NCBI RefSeq assembly: GCF_002218085.1 | Contig: NZ_BDUC01000001.1 | Span: 186,001-250,000 of the forward strand | Origin: Tolypothrix sp. NIES-4075 | Lineage (GTDB): Bacteria > Cyanobacteriota > Cyanobacteriia > Cyanobacteriales > Nostocaceae | Reading direction: 5' to 3' | DNA length: 64,000 bases | Part shown: one piece after another, positions 8,961 to 18,192 of the stretch | Numbering within the stretch: position 1 is the stretch's first letter | Layout: the number at the start of each line of letters is the position of its first letter | Made by a program: the position numbers and the translations under genes | The notes under the pieces: generated by a model | Database searches by the model: none | Told to the model about the DNA's origin: nothing | What the model saw: the letters and a program-made list of their open reading frames with translations, nothing else

Positions 8961-10310
8961 ATGCAAACAATTCGGTTTATTGATTTATTTTCCGGAATTG
9001 GGGGAATTAGATTAGCTTTTCAACAAGCTGCTAATTCTTTAAATATCAAAACCGAATGCGTATTAAGTAGCGAAATTAACCCAAATGCTCAATTAGTATA
9101 TGAAACAAACTTTCAACACAAGCCTTTAGGTGACATTCACCTGATAGATAAACTCCCAGAACATGACTTTTTATTAGCTGGCTTTCCTTGTCAGTCTTTT
9201 TCTCACGCTGGTAAAAAAGAAGGGTTTGAAGATACGAGAGGAACGTTATTCTTTGAAATTAGCAGATTACTCGATACATATCAACCACAAGCTTTTCTGT
9301 TTGAAAATGTGCGGGGACTTTATAGCCATGATAACGGTAATACTTTAGCAACGATTAAGTATGAAATTAAAAAGAGAGGTTACAGCTTTGATGCTTTTTT
9401 GCTCAACAGTGCTAACTTTGGTTTACCGCAAAACCGCGTCCGAGTTTATCTATTAGGCATTTTCAATACTTCTCCTAACTTTGACTTAATTTCTGATGTT
9501 GGTTTTAAAGATTCTCACTCCTATAACACCCAACAGCTATCTTTATTTTACCCCTTGAATAAATCTGTTACTGTTGCCGATATTTTGGAAGATAATCCAG
9601 ATGTAAAGTATGATTGTTCCCCCCAATTTGTCAATGCTTTAAAACAAATCTACAACCAAGATTTAAATCGATTGCATGGAGTGCGGTTAATTGATTATCG
9701 TGGAGGAAATTCAATTCATTCGTGGGAATTAGGATTGCGGGGTAAATGTAGTGTAGATGAAATTGAATTAATGAACCGTTTTATTTTAAAAAGACGGAAT
9801 AAAGAATTTGGTCAGGAACAAGATGGGAAATTATTAACTAAGAAGCAAATAGCTAGTTTTTTTGAGCATCCTAATTTAGAAGAAATTTTAGATTCGCTAG
9901 TTGCTAAAAAATATCTCAAGATTATTAACGATAAATATAAACCTGTATCTGGCAACTTTTCTTTTGAGGTTTATAAATTTGTCGATCCAAGTAAGATTTC
10001 TGTAACAGTGGTTGCTAGCGATGCGAATCGGTTAGGAGTGTATCATAATAACAGAGTGCGACGACTGACTAAGCGGGAAGTCGCACGTTTACAAGGTTTT
10101 CCGGATAGCTTTATATTGCATCCCAATGATGATAAAGCTTACTATCAATTGGGAAATTCTGTGAGCATTAATGTAGTCAAAGCTGTGGCAGAAGAATTGA
10201 TTATGAAAACATTGTATAATGCTCAACAACGAACAGATAAAGTTGAGCGATCGCGCTTTGGCAATTTTAAACCACAAACCCCAGAACTACATTTAAAGCT
10301 GTCTGAATAA
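8961..10310 (+). CDS. DNA (cytosine-5-)-methyltransferase, solitary
   Basis: 449 residues with the ordered C5-MTase motifs: I FIDLFSGIGGIRLAF (5-20), IV AGFPCQSFSHAG with the catalytic Cys (about 73-84), VI FENVRGL, VIII GLPQNRVRVYLLGI, a target-recognition region of about 190 residues (about 175-365), IX ARLQGFPDSF and X YQLGNSVSINV. The recognition region includes a winged-helix-like stretch, KLLTKKQIASFFEHPNLEEILDSLVAKKYLK. No restriction enzyme gene is next to it, so it is probably an orphan methyltransferase. Solitary cyanobacterial enzymes that methylate CGATCG (the HIP1 core) exist, but specificity cannot be read from this sequence. A frameless toxin remnant overlaps its last 44 bp. 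Confidence 0.93.
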   Translation: MQTIRFIDLFSGIGGIRLAFQQAANSLNIKTECVLSSEINPNAQLVYETNFQHKPLGDIHLIDKLPEHDFLLAGFPCQSFSHAGKKEGFEDTRGTLFFEISRLLDTYQPQAFLFENVRGLYSHDNGNTLATIKYEIKKRGYSFDAFLLNSANFGLPQNRVRVYLLGIFNTSPNFDLISDVGFKDSHSYNTQQLSLFYPLNKSVTVADILEDNPDVKYDCSPQFVNALKQIYNQDLNRLHGVRLIDYRGGNSIHSWELGLRGKCSVDEIELMNRFILKRRNKEFGQEQDGKLLTKKQIASFFEHPNLEEILDSLVAKKYLKIINDKYKPVSGNFSFEVYKFVDPSKISVTVVASDANRLGVYHNNRVRRLTKREVARLQGFPDSFILHPNDDKAYYQLGNSVSINVVKAVAEELIMKTLYNAQQRTDKVERSRFGNFKPQTPELHLKLSE

Positions 10311-10401
10311 TTTCCCAGTATTCTTGCTCTAACATACCAACTAAACCTAAAATACGACTGTGGTCAACAGCACGAATTTGCCCAACATCAATAACTGGCA
10401 T
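10267..10401 (-). pseudogene. MazF/PemK-type toxin, C-terminal remnant
   Basis: From the ATG at 10401 the minus strand reads MPVIDVGQIRAVDHSRILGL...ALNVVLGFVV (44 residues). The segment IDVGQIRAVDHSRI..G is the classic C-terminal third of MazF toxins, where roughly 65-70 N-terminal residues with the catalytic Arg/Thr should precede it. These are missing: the antitoxin end overlaps directly. A deletion has therefore joined the end of the antitoxin to the toxin tail. Its last 44 bp lie inside the 3' end of the convergent DNA methyltransferase gene. Confidence 0.7.
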
Positions 10402-10618
10402 TAATGCCATCCCCGACAACATTATCCCAAGCAGCAATTGCAGCTTGATACTCTCGATCTTCAGCATCTTGCTTGAGGGATGCAATCATTTCTGCTTCTA
10501 AAAGCCTGCGACAATGTTGTGACAGCAATGCATTAATGTATCCACTGCGGTTTCCCTGTGCCTGTTGATCTATAAACTGGAGGATGTCTTCTTCCAAGGT
10601 AATTGAAACTTTGACCAT
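10388..10618 (-). CDS. MazE/CopG-like ribbon-helix-helix antitoxin
   Basis: 76 residues. MVKVSITLEEDILQFIDQQ followed by RSGYINALLSQH is the beta-strand plus two-helix pattern of ribbon-helix-helix DNA-binding antitoxins. The C-terminal YQAAIAAWDNVVGDG is the toxin-binding tail commonly paired with MazF. The final residues INASY differ from the usual end because the following toxin is deleted. Probably an orphan antitoxin that may still repress its own promoter. Confidence 0.78.
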   Translation of the reverse strand: MVKVSITLEEDILQFIDQQAQGNRSGYINALLSQHCRRLLEAEMIASLKQDAEDREYQAAIAAWDNVVGDGINASY

Positions 10619-10702
10619 CAGTCTTACCTTATAGTCTTACTCAACAATCAGGCGTTGCTGATTTCATGTATGAAAATGATTTTGTGTGATATCACAACCT
10701 TT

Positions 10703-10730
10703 GTAGAGACGCGATATATCGCGTCTCTAC
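10703..10730. repeat. Perfect 28-bp palindrome of the GTAGAGACG family
   Basis: GTAGAGACGCGATA pairs perfectly with TATCGCGTCTCTAC. Related palindromes with the same AGAGACG ends and different centres lie at 23018-23038, 30296-30320 and 42937-42962. Confidence 0.85.
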
Positions 10731-10794
10731 ATGCGAATTCATACCGCGATTCAGCAACGCCAACAATCATACTATCATTCATATAGAAAAGCGC

Positions 10795-11571
10795 TCATTC
10801 CGTCTGCAATAACCAAAATCCGCTATAAGTCATTCCCGAATCATCAGGCTGCACTAACAAAAAATGCAATCCTTTACTTTGTTGTTTGCGCTGTTCAAAA
10901 CTTTGAGCAGATGCGGCAACTTCTTGATCTGCAAACGTCGCGACAATGAATCTATCTACCAAACCTGCTTCTAATACTAAACCATCTGGGGCACCAGCAA
11001 TGTAAGAAAGCGATACAGGAGAAGCTTGTTTTAACCACCGTGCCAAACGCATCGATTGCCTTCCACCATAAATTATCACACCTGGGACGGGCAGTGTTGA
11101 AGCTAAACCGAGATTAATTGGTTTGAGATATTCTGGGATATTTAAGATGGGAATTGGGCGATCGCTAAATGCTTCTTCAACATCCGCAGCACTCAAAGTA
11201 GCAAAACGCCATTTCTCACCCCAGAGATTTTCTGGTAATGGTGTTGGGGGTGGTTTATCCAGCGCTAAAGGATGTTGTTCTTGTAACCACTGCTTTAGTG
11301 CGAAAGTACGTCTAGTTGGTTCAACATTTATTCCCAAACTGCGCCCAGCTGCTTCAATTAAACTTAAAGATTGAGGACGAAATACTTGAATTATATCTGG
11401 TAGATGTTCGCCAGCTGCTAATTTAATTTGCTCCCCCACCCAACTAGAATTTGCTTCGGATTGAAGACAGCTAGCTTGATATTCAAAGCTGCGAGTTGCG
11501 TCACAAATCAACAACTGCCAAAATGCATCCGCTTGGGGACGACGATAAAAATCAGCTTGCCAAATACGCAT
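10795..11571 (-). CDS. Tab2/Atab2 family RNA-binding protein
   Basis: 258 residues from ATG 11571, preferred because MRIWQADFYRRP is the conserved N-terminus of the family; a longer reading from 11616 would add 15 unconserved residues. The end GLHFLLVQPDDSGMTYSGFWLL, with the preceding PVPGVIIYGGRQSMRLA block, also fits Tab2/Atab2. In algae and plants this family is required for translation of photosystem I psaB mRNA and related photosystem assembly; a similar RNA-binding role in cyanobacteria is inferred. Its start lies 26 bp beyond the end of the upstream EamA gene (stop ends at 11597), so the two may form an operon. Confidence 0.88.
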   Translation of the reverse strand: MRIWQADFYRRPQADAFWQLLICDATRSFEYQASCLQSEANSSWVGEQIKLAAGEHLPDIIQVFRPQSLSLIEAAGRSLGINVEPTRRTFALKQWLQEQHPLALDKPPPTPLPENLWGEKWRFATLSAADVEEAFSDRPIPILNIPEYLKPINLGLASTLPVPGVIIYGGRQSMRLARWLKQASPVSLSYIAGAPDGLVLEAGLVDRFIVATFADQEVAASAQSFEQRKQQSKGLHFLLVQPDDSGMTYSGFWLLQTE

Positions 11572-11596
11572 CTTATCTATGTTAAACCTAGTAAGA

Positions 11597-12628
11597 TTAA
11601 ATTCCCTTAAATCCAATCTTGTTTTCTATTGTTTGCTTTTTTTCTTTAGAAGATTGACGCCAAATGCCAACTTGACTTAAGAAGATGCCAACTAAAATCA
11701 CGCTACCGCCAAGATATTGAGCCGCTGTTGGGGCTTCGCCTAAAATTAAATAAGCTGCCAAGATAGCGATAACAGGTGTAAAAGAGCTAGCTAAAGAAGC
11801 CATAGATACGGTGCAAGCTCTCAATCCCTTAATCCAAAATGACTGACCGATTACGACAATCACCCCAGCATAAAGAAACATCCATCGCCACAAAAACGGG
11901 GAGAATGCATTCATAAAATGGTGGCTACCATAAAGCACTAAAGCCACGAAGAAAAATATTACAGTTCCTAAAGCGGTACGAAAAATACTGTAAATTCCTG
12001 CGGGTATTTGCGAGAGTTGTTTTTTGGTAATAATAGTAGAGACGGCTATAGCCACAGCTCCAACCGCAGCCATAAGTTCTCCAACACCGATATGGAAACC
12101 TCCTGCACTCATCATCATTGCATTTGTCGGGGGTTGAAGAAAGATAGTTAGAGTAACACCAACAAAAGCAGCGATCGCTCCCACAACTTCCCAAAGGTTT
12201 ACTCGTTCTTTCAACAACCAAACTGATAAAGCTAAAGTCAAAGGTGGTTCTAAACGTCCAACTAAAACAACATTGTTAACTTGAGTTAACGCCAATGCCT
12301 GAAAAATTAAACCAGGTGCAAGCGCTCCAGCCAAAATTGCTACTATCGTCAGATTAAACCAATTATTCCGAGAAATTTGCTTCAAAGCTGCTTTGTTCCA
12401 GTCTTGCCAATAAATTGCTGCCATAAGTATCAAAGCGCAGATATTTCCCACGAACAAAAGATTACAAAGAGAAATTGGATTGCTACCCCTTATTAAGTTC
12501 TGGGCACCAATTTCTGTTATCTTCCGCGTCACTGCACTAGATGCGCCAAAAATCAAAATGGCTAGCCAGAGATAGGTTTGTCCTGCAATTCTAAAGCTTT
12601 GACGATGGGAGCTTCTCAGTTTGGTCAT
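11597..12628 (-). CDS. EamA/DMT superfamily transporter
   Basis: 343 residues with ten evenly spaced hydrophobic helices in two EamA repeats: first from LWLAILIFGASSAVTRKI to VVGAIAAFVGVTLTIFL, second from GVGELMAAVGAVAIAVSTII to LGGSVILVGIFLSQV. The ALALTQVNNVVLVGRLEPPLTLALSVWLL block is typical of the family. Inner-membrane metabolite or amino-acid exporter; substrate unknown. Charged C-terminal tail of about 20 residues. Lies directly upstream of tab2 on the same strand. Confidence 0.87.
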   Translation of the reverse strand: MTKLRSSHRQSFRIAGQTYLWLAILIFGASSAVTRKITEIGAQNLIRGSNPISLCNLLFVGNICALILMAAIYWQDWNKAALKQISRNNWFNLTIVAILAGALAPGLIFQALALTQVNNVVLVGRLEPPLTLALSVWLLKERVNLWEVVGAIAAFVGVTLTIFLQPPTNAMMMSAGGFHIGVGELMAAVGAVAIAVSTIITKKQLSQIPAGIYSIFRTALGTVIFFFVALVLYGSHHFMNAFSPFLWRWMFLYAGVIVVIGQSFWIKGLRACTVSMASLASSFTPVIAILAAYLILGEAPTAAQYLGGSVILVGIFLSQVGIWRQSSKEKKQTIENKIGFKGI

Positions 12629-12744
12629 AATAACACCGCTGCAATGAAAGCACCATTAACAATACTATACTTCAATGATGAAATCAGGCTGAGATGAATC
12701 TGAGAAAATCCTGAAAATAAATAGCGATCGCCACTTATTAAATA

Positions 12745-13422
12745 TTAATTATCCCGCAAAGCATACCCCACACCACGCACTGTATGAATCAAGCGTTTTT
12801 CATTTTTTTCTTCGAGCTTGAGGCGCAAATAACGAATGTAAACTTCGATAATATTAGAATCACCCATAAAGTCATAACCCCAAACTTTCTCTAGAATTTG
12901 GTCTCTAGTAAACACTTGACGGGGATGGGAAAGAAGATATTCTAACAAGTCAAATTCTTTTGCTGTAAGTTCAATTGCTCGTTTACCCCGAAAGACTTGA
13001 CGAGTGCGACGATTTAAACTTAAGTCTTCAAATTGTAACAAATCTTCATCTGTTTCTTGAGTGCGGCGTAAATGTGCGCGAATTCTTGCTAGTAATTCTT
13101 CAATACTAAAGGGTTTAACTACATAATCGTCGGCACCTGCATCCAAACCGGCAACGCGATCGCTCACTTCATCTTTTGCTGTCAACAAAATCACTGGTAT
13201 TGAGCTACCTGTCGCACGCAGACGACGACAAATTTCTAATCCTGTTAGCCCTGGTAGCATCCAATCTAAAATTGCTAAATCTGGCGATGATTCTCGCGCG
13301 AGTGTTAAACCTGTGACACCATCATGCGCTACACTGACAGTGTAACCTTCGCTACTCAGTTCTAATTCGACAAATCGCGCTAATTTAACTTCATCTTCAA
13401 CCAAGAGGATATGCGCTGTCAT
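12745..13422 (-). CDS. OmpR/PhoB-family response regulator
   Basis: 225 residues. Receiver domain 1-120 with acidic pair E9-D10, phosphoacceptor D53 (LAILDWMLPG), Thr in LLTAKDE and Lys in VVKPFS. Winged-helix output domain about 128-225, including LTAKEFDLLEYLLSHPRQVFTRDQILEKVWGYDF and VRGVGYALRDN. Regulon unknown and no kinase is adjacent, so it is an orphan in this window. It is not one of the RpaA/RpaB pair by its sequence wording. The upstream gene ends about 110 bp away on the same strand. Confidence 0.9.
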   Translation of the reverse strand: MTAHILLVEDEVKLARFVELELSSEGYTVSVAHDGVTGLTLARESSPDLAILDWMLPGLTGLEICRRLRATGSSIPVILLTAKDEVSDRVAGLDAGADDYVVKPFSIEELLARIRAHLRRTQETDEDLLQFEDLSLNRRTRQVFRGKRAIELTAKEFDLLEYLLSHPRQVFTRDQILEKVWGYDFMGDSNIIEVYIRYLRLKLEEKNEKRLIHTVRGVGYALRDN

Positions 13423-13530
13423 ATTTTTACTCTTAAAGCAGGTAGAGGAAATTTGTAAAGCAGCAAACTAAAGCACGCTTAACGCATTATGCCTCAAGCG
13501 TACAAAGAGCGATCGCTCTTTGAACAGAGG

Positions 13531-14859
13531 CTAAATATCCAGCACAACTCTAGAACTCCCAGGTTGAGAAATACAAATTAACGCCGAACCTTCATCAATT
13601 GTTGCGCTTGGTTCTTCTTGATAATTAACTTCACCTGCACTGATTTTGCACATACAAGTTCCACAAATACCTGCACGACAGCTAAAGGGTGGATTAATAT
13701 CATTCGCTTCCGCAAATTCCAGAATGTTGCCATCTTCTTGTTTCCAAGTGAGGGTTTTGCCCGATTTAGTAAAGACAATTTCTGCTTGCTGAACATTATT
13801 ACTGACGCTTGCAGTAGGAGTTTGATTAGAAGAAGATACAGGCATCGTACCAAAAGATTCAAAAAAGACTCGATTTTTAGGCACTCCCGATTCCTTGAGT
13901 CCTTCCATAATCGACTGCATAAAAGATGGAGAACCACACAGAAAATACTCGGCATCTTGCTCAACTAAGTCTTTAATTAAAGCAGCATCAACATAACCAA
14001 TGCTGTGGTAATGTCCTTCATCTTCAGTTCTGGGACGGCTGTATCGAAAATGCACATTTAGGTTAGGATGTTGTTGAGCGAGCGCCATCACCTCTTCTCG
14101 AAAAGCATGGAATCTGCCATCCCTAGCACCATGCACAAACCAAATCGGACGGTTAGGCTTGAGGTGAGTTGCAGCTTTCGCCATACTAAGCATGGGAGTA
14201 ATTCCTACACCATTACTAATTAGTACCCCAGGGATGGACTTTTGCACATCCAAAACAAACTTACCGCTTGGTGGTTTTGCTGGAATTTGAGAGCCTTCTT
14301 GAATGCGATCGTGCATAAAATTAGATGCTAGACCAGGCAGCACATCTAAATCTTGAGGAGCCGATTCTCGCTTAATCGATAGACGATAATATTCACAAGG
14401 CTGAGGATAATCAGAAAGCGAGTATGTGCGAATGACAGGCTTATTTTGTCCTGGGATATCAAGTTTGATTGTCAAGAATTGACCTGGTTGAAAGTTAGGA
14501 ATTTCGCTGTTGTCTTCAGGCTTTAAGTAAAAAGAGGTAATTTCTTCGCTTTCTTTCACCTTGCGAACAACTACAAAGTTTCGCCAATCTGTCCAGCTAT
14601 TATTGTGCGATATCGGTTGGTTTTCACTAAGTTTTGTCGATTTTTCCGGACTTTTACTTTTATAAACTAAACCAACAACCGCACCGCAACCCGTCCCAAA
14701 AAGTGTGGAATATACACCAAGCTGATATGCTAATTTATCTTTGGTATTTGTCGCACCAATTATCAAACCTGCTGCTAAAGTTGCTACTGAACAAACTGTA
14801 GCCGCTGCTGTTACACTTCTGACTAACGGATTCTTAATTCTTCCCAAACTTTCGAGCAT
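13531..14859 (-). CDS. Membrane-anchored ferredoxin-fused NAD(P)H reductase
   Basis: 442 residues. Two N-terminal helices (about 13-35 and 45-65) anchor it. An FNR-type FAD domain follows (about 90-200, RTYSLSDYP as flavin motif), then the pyridine-nucleotide domain (about 205-330, GVLISNGVGITPMLSM, FVHGARDGRFHAF, YFLCGSPSFMQ) and a plant-type [2Fe-2S] domain (about 355-442, CRAGICGTCMC...LICIS, four Cys). The layout matches Hcr/flavohaemoglobin-reductase-like electron transfer proteins; its partner is not in view. The N-terminal anchor is unusual and suggests action at the membrane. Confidence 0.88.
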   Translation of the reverse strand: MLESLGRIKNPLVRSVTAAATVCSVATLAAGLIIGATNTKDKLAYQLGVYSTLFGTGCGAVVGLVYKSKSPEKSTKLSENQPISHNNSWTDWRNFVVVRKVKESEEITSFYLKPEDNSEIPNFQPGQFLTIKLDIPGQNKPVIRTYSLSDYPQPCEYYRLSIKRESAPQDLDVLPGLASNFMHDRIQEGSQIPAKPPSGKFVLDVQKSIPGVLISNGVGITPMLSMAKAATHLKPNRPIWFVHGARDGRFHAFREEVMALAQQHPNLNVHFRYSRPRTEDEGHYHSIGYVDAALIKDLVEQDAEYFLCGSPSFMQSIMEGLKESGVPKNRVFFESFGTMPVSSSNQTPTASVSNNVQQAEIVFTKSGKTLTWKQEDGNILEFAEANDINPPFSCRAGICGTCMCKISAGEVNYQEEPSATIDEGSALICISQPGSSRVVLDI

Positions 14860-15190
14860 AGCTATATCAATCTTTTGCTGTTGATTCTAAATTCATTGTT
14901 GCTGGCAAATTAGTCTAGATATTATAATTATCTAAAGATTGACTTTGAAAAACCTGATGTTTTGTTTAGAAAGTTATTATCAATTTCTCAGCTAAAAATA
15001 ATATTAAATTTTCGTAAGTATGTTAAGTAATGTTTAGAAATGTAAAATTTTAGATAATTACTGTATACTAACATCAGTGTTATCTAGTATAATCTGCATA
15101 CCAAATTATGCGGAGTCACAACGACACTACGAATAATTCAAAAGGTGTCAATTCTCAACTTACTTTGCGCTCACCATACAAAAAGCATCA
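14860..15190. other. AT-rich divergent promoter region
   Basis: No ORF or clear hairpin. It separates the reductase (-) from the GAF kinase (+) and presumably carries both promoters; I cannot assign specific boxes. Confidence 0.5.
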
Positions 15191-16456
15191 ATGAGCAAGA
15201 AGAGTGAAGATAAAATTTCCTTTGACAAACAACAATGGCAGCGCGAGCGGCAGGCAATGACACTTTTGTCTTCTTTGAACTACAGAACTGGCGAACTAAG
15301 TAGTTATTTGCACAATATTGCCTGCGGAATTAGCGATCTAATTAAAGTAGATTGGACAGTAGTAACGCTGTGCCAGAAAGGTTTTGAGAAGGTATTAGCA
15401 AGCAGTGTAGATATGGGCGAAGGCGAACATGTTTATTCATTACATGGTTCGCTTACTGGTACTGTAATAGAAATCGGTCAGCTTTTAACAGTAGAAGATG
15501 CTCATAAACATCCAGAATATGGAGAAGTTCCGGAAGGTTATTGTTCATATTTAGGAATACCGTTGCGAACTGCCCAAGGTGAAGTTATTGGTACTATCTG
15601 CGCTTTTCATCAGCAGCCACGGGAGTTTACAAAAGAGGAAATTCAAATTGTCGAACTGTTTGCCGATCGCGCGGCTACAGCAATAGACCATTATCGCCTT
15701 TACCAGCAACAATGCGAATTTAATCAAGTTCTAGAGGCAAAGGTAGAACAACGTACCGAAGAACTGCGGGTAGCGCAAGCCAAGCTTGTAGAACAAGAAC
15801 GGCTGGCAGCAATTGGTGAATTTGCTGCCATAATTGTACATGAAATTCGCAATCCCCTGACAACCACGATTATGGGATTAAAGTATTCTCAAAAAAACCT
15901 TCCAAGTGAAGCAGCTCAAGAGCGATTATCATTAGCGTTGAGTGAAGCCAGTCGTCTTGAGCGATTATTAAGTGAAATATTGCTCTATGCGAAACCCCAG
16001 ATATTAGAATTGTGTGAATTGGATGTAAATGAATTTGTAAATGAGTTGCTAGTAACTCTTTGCGAAATGCCAGAAGCATTATCACGGCAAATCGAATTTA
16101 TTCCCTCTTCCAGAGCGGTGAAATTCCTGGGGGATAAAGATAAAATTAAACAAGTTTTTATTAACATTGTCCGCAATGCTTGCGAGGCTGTTTCAGCAGG
16201 AGATGTCGTCAAATGCGAAGTAGATTGTTCTTCCGTTGGTCAAGTCTGCATTCATGTCTGCAATGGGGGTGAGCCAATTCCCCCAGAAGTTCAATCATTG
16301 CTCACTCAGCCGTTTTTCTCCACAAAATCTAGTGGTACAGGCTTAGGGCTGGCGATTACTAAACGCATTGTCAATGCTCATGGTGGGGAATTATTTATTC
16401 AGTCTGAGGTGGTAGGTGGTACGAGGGTAAGTGTAAAATTGCCTGTTGTTAATTAG
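15191..16456 (+). CDS. GAF-domain sensor histidine kinase
   Basis: 421 residues. GAF domain about 35-165 (LSSYLHNIACGISDLIKVDW ... LGIPLRTAQGEVIGTICAFH), then a coiled-coil linker about 175-200, HisKA with His217 in HEIRNPLTT, and HATPase with N-box NIVRNACEA, G1 CNGGEPIPPE, F-box PFFSTKSSGTGLGLAI. All phosphotransfer residues are intact. No transmembrane helix, so cytoplasmic. The GAF has no evident bilin Cys; ligand unknown. No response regulator follows. Confidence 0.92.
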   Translation: MSKKSEDKISFDKQQWQRERQAMTLLSSLNYRTGELSSYLHNIACGISDLIKVDWTVVTLCQKGFEKVLASSVDMGEGEHVYSLHGSLTGTVIEIGQLLTVEDAHKHPEYGEVPEGYCSYLGIPLRTAQGEVIGTICAFHQQPREFTKEEIQIVELFADRAATAIDHYRLYQQQCEFNQVLEAKVEQRTEELRVAQAKLVEQERLAAIGEFAAIIVHEIRNPLTTTIMGLKYSQKNLPSEAAQERLSLALSEASRLERLLSEILLYAKPQILELCELDVNEFVNELLVTLCEMPEALSRQIEFIPSSRAVKFLGDKDKIKQVFINIVRNACEAVSAGDVVKCEVDCSSVGQVCIHVCNGGEPIPPEVQSLLTQPFFSTKSSGTGLGLAITKRIVNAHGGELFIQSEVVGGTRVSVKLPVVN

Positions 16457-16577
16457 CGGGCATTGGGCATGGGGCATGGGGGAGGCAGTGCGGTCTTGGT
16501 CTGGCAGTGCGTTGGGCATTCATGAGGGCGTTGGTATAAAAGTCGCTTTTTTTCAAGATAAAATTTAAAATAATTAT

Positions 16578-18098
16578 ATGATTAACCCCCGTCAACTAGC
16601 TTTTATTGCTTTGCGAGAGGTTCACAAGGGGGCTTATGCTGATGTTGCCCTTGATCGAGTGCTGCAAAAAGTGAAATTGGGCGATGCCTGCGGCGGGCTT
16701 CTCTACGAGACGCTCCGCGATCGCCAACGCCAATCTTATGAAGAGTTGAGCGATCGCCGTTTGCTGACAGACTTAGTTTATGGCAGCACCAGAAGGCAAC
16801 GCACTCTTGATGCTCTCATCGACCAACTCGGCAAAAAGAAATCCCACCAACAACCTGCAAACCTCCGCACCATTTTACATCTAGGTTTATATCAACTGCG
16901 CTATCTAGAGCGGATTCCGCCATCAGCTGCTGTTAATACCACTGTCCAACTAGCTAAAGAAAATGGCTTTTCTGGACTCACAGGTTTTGTTAATGGTCTG
17001 TTGCGAGAGTATATCAGAAGAGCAGAGGGGGAGGGGGAGAGGGGGGGACGACTTGGGGGACAAGGGGACAAGGAGACTAGGGGACAAGGTGACGAGAATA
17101 ATTCTTCTTTCTCCCCATCCCTCCCTCCCCCCCTCCCCCCATCTCCCCACTTCCCCTTACAATTGCCAGAAAATCCGGTGGAACGCTTGGGTATTTTGCA
17201 CAGCTTTCCTGACTGGATTATTGAAGTGTGGTTGAAACAGTTTGGTTTCGCAGAAACAGAAAAGTTATGCGAATGGATGAACCAAACACCAGTTATTGAC
17301 TTGCGGGTAAATCTTCTTCGCGCTTCGGTTGAGGAAGTTGAAAGAGCTTTGCAATTGAAGGGTGTTTTAGTCAAGCGCGTTCCTCACTTACCCCAAGCTT
17401 TGCGATTGATTGGTAGCACTGGTGCTATTCAAAATTTACCTGGTTTTAGCGAGGGTTGGTGGACTGTGCAAGATAGTAGCGCTCAGTTGGTAAGTCATTT
17501 GCTTGACCCGCAACCAGATGAGGTAATAATTGATGCTTGTGCTGCACCGGGAGGAAAAACAACGCACATTGCGGAATTGATGGGGGATAAAGGAACAATT
17601 TGGGCAGGCGATCGCACTTCCTCACGTCTTCGCAAACTCAAGGAAAATGCTCAACGCCTAAATTTGCACTCTATTCAAATTTATACTGGCGACAGCCGCA
17701 ACCAACCCCAATTTCAAAATATCGGCGATCGCGTCTTACTTGATGCACCATGCTCTGGTTTAGGAACTCTCCACCGTCACGCTGATGCTCGTTGGCGACA
17801 AACACCAGAGTCTGTCCAAGAACTCTCGGCACTGCAAAAAGAATTATTAGCGTATACATCAACATTTGTCAAGACTAATGGCATATTAGTTTACGCAACA
17901 TGTACATTGCATCCAGCAGAAAATGAAGATGTCATTGAGTCCTTTTTAGCGTCGCACCCAAATTGGCAAATAGAGCCTCCTGAGGTAGATTCACCAGCTT
18001 TTGGGTATTCTACACCACAAGGCTGGATTAAAGTATTGCCTCATAAACAAGAAATGGATGGCTTTTTCATGGTGCGCTTAAGAAAAACCAATGATTAA
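16578..18098 (+). CDS. rsmB: RsmB, 16S rRNA m5C967 methyltransferase, with two in-frame repeat inserts
   Basis: 506 residues, longer than the roughly 430-450 usual. NusB-like RNA-binding N-domain about 1-150 and SAM methyltransferase C-domain about 240-500, with the SAM motif IIDACAAPGGKTTHIAE, LDAPCSGLGTLHRHADARW (Cys in motif IV) and YATCTLHPAENE (catalytic Cys in motif VI). It methylates C967 of 16S rRNA. Two segments do not belong to the family: about residues 36-60 and about 149-195, which are encoded by DNA of the local repeat families. Both keep the frame and leave motifs intact, so the enzyme is probably functional. Confidence 0.93.
   Translation: MINPRQLAFIALREVHKGAYADVALDRVLQKVKLGDACGGLLYETLRDRQRQSYEELSDRRLLTDLVYGSTRRQRTLDALIDQLGKKKSHQQPANLRTILHLGLYQLRYLERIPPSAAVNTTVQLAKENGFSGLTGFVNGLLREYIRRAEGEGERGGRLGGQGDKETRGQGDENNSSFSPSLPPPLPPSPHFPLQLPENPVERLGILHSFPDWIIEVWLKQFGFAETEKLCEWMNQTPVIDLRVNLLRASVEEVERALQLKGVLVKRVPHLPQALRLIGSTGAIQNLPGFSEGWWTVQDSSAQLVSHLLDPQPDEVIIDACAAPGGKTTHIAELMGDKGTIWAGDRTSSRLRKLKENAQRLNLHSIQIYTGDSRNQPQFQNIGDRVLLDAPCSGLGTLHRHADARWRQTPESVQELSALQKELLAYTSTFVKTNGILVYATCTLHPAENEDVIESFLASHPNWQIEPPEVDSPAFGYSTPQGWIKVLPHKQEMDGFFMVRLRKTND
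16683..16757. repeat. Palindromic-repeat insert inside rsmB
   Basis: The DNA carries CTACGAGACGCTCCGCGATCGC, a variant of the GAGACGCTCCGCGAACG repeat seen in spacers near 38800, 39060, 42805 and 49860. It encodes roughly 22-25 residues between KVKLG and SDRRLLTDLVYGS, where family members usually continue directly. The insertion boundaries are inferred from family knowledge. Confidence 0.65.
17020..17160. repeat. G-rich/C-rich inverted-repeat insert inside rsmB
   Basis: A G-rich arm (17024-17090) is followed by a C/T-rich arm (17105-17155), the same composite seen in spacers at 763-845 and 18985-19100. In frame it encodes an EGEGERGGRLGGQGDKE-like and a SLPPPLPPSPHF-like segment between the two RsmB domains. 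It sits at an interdomain linker, which explains tolerance. Confidence 0.8.
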
Positions 18099-18192
18099 AG
18101 GTGAACGCTGTTTGTGATTTTAATATTAGTCAAGGGCTAAAGGTCAAAGACTGAAAATCAAATTACAAAATTAGATTACAAAGGACAAAGCA

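Noticed and set aside
8961..10310. Specific assignment as the CGATCG (HIP1) methyltransferase
   Set aside because: The recognition domain cannot be matched by eye to one specificity; left as a possibility.
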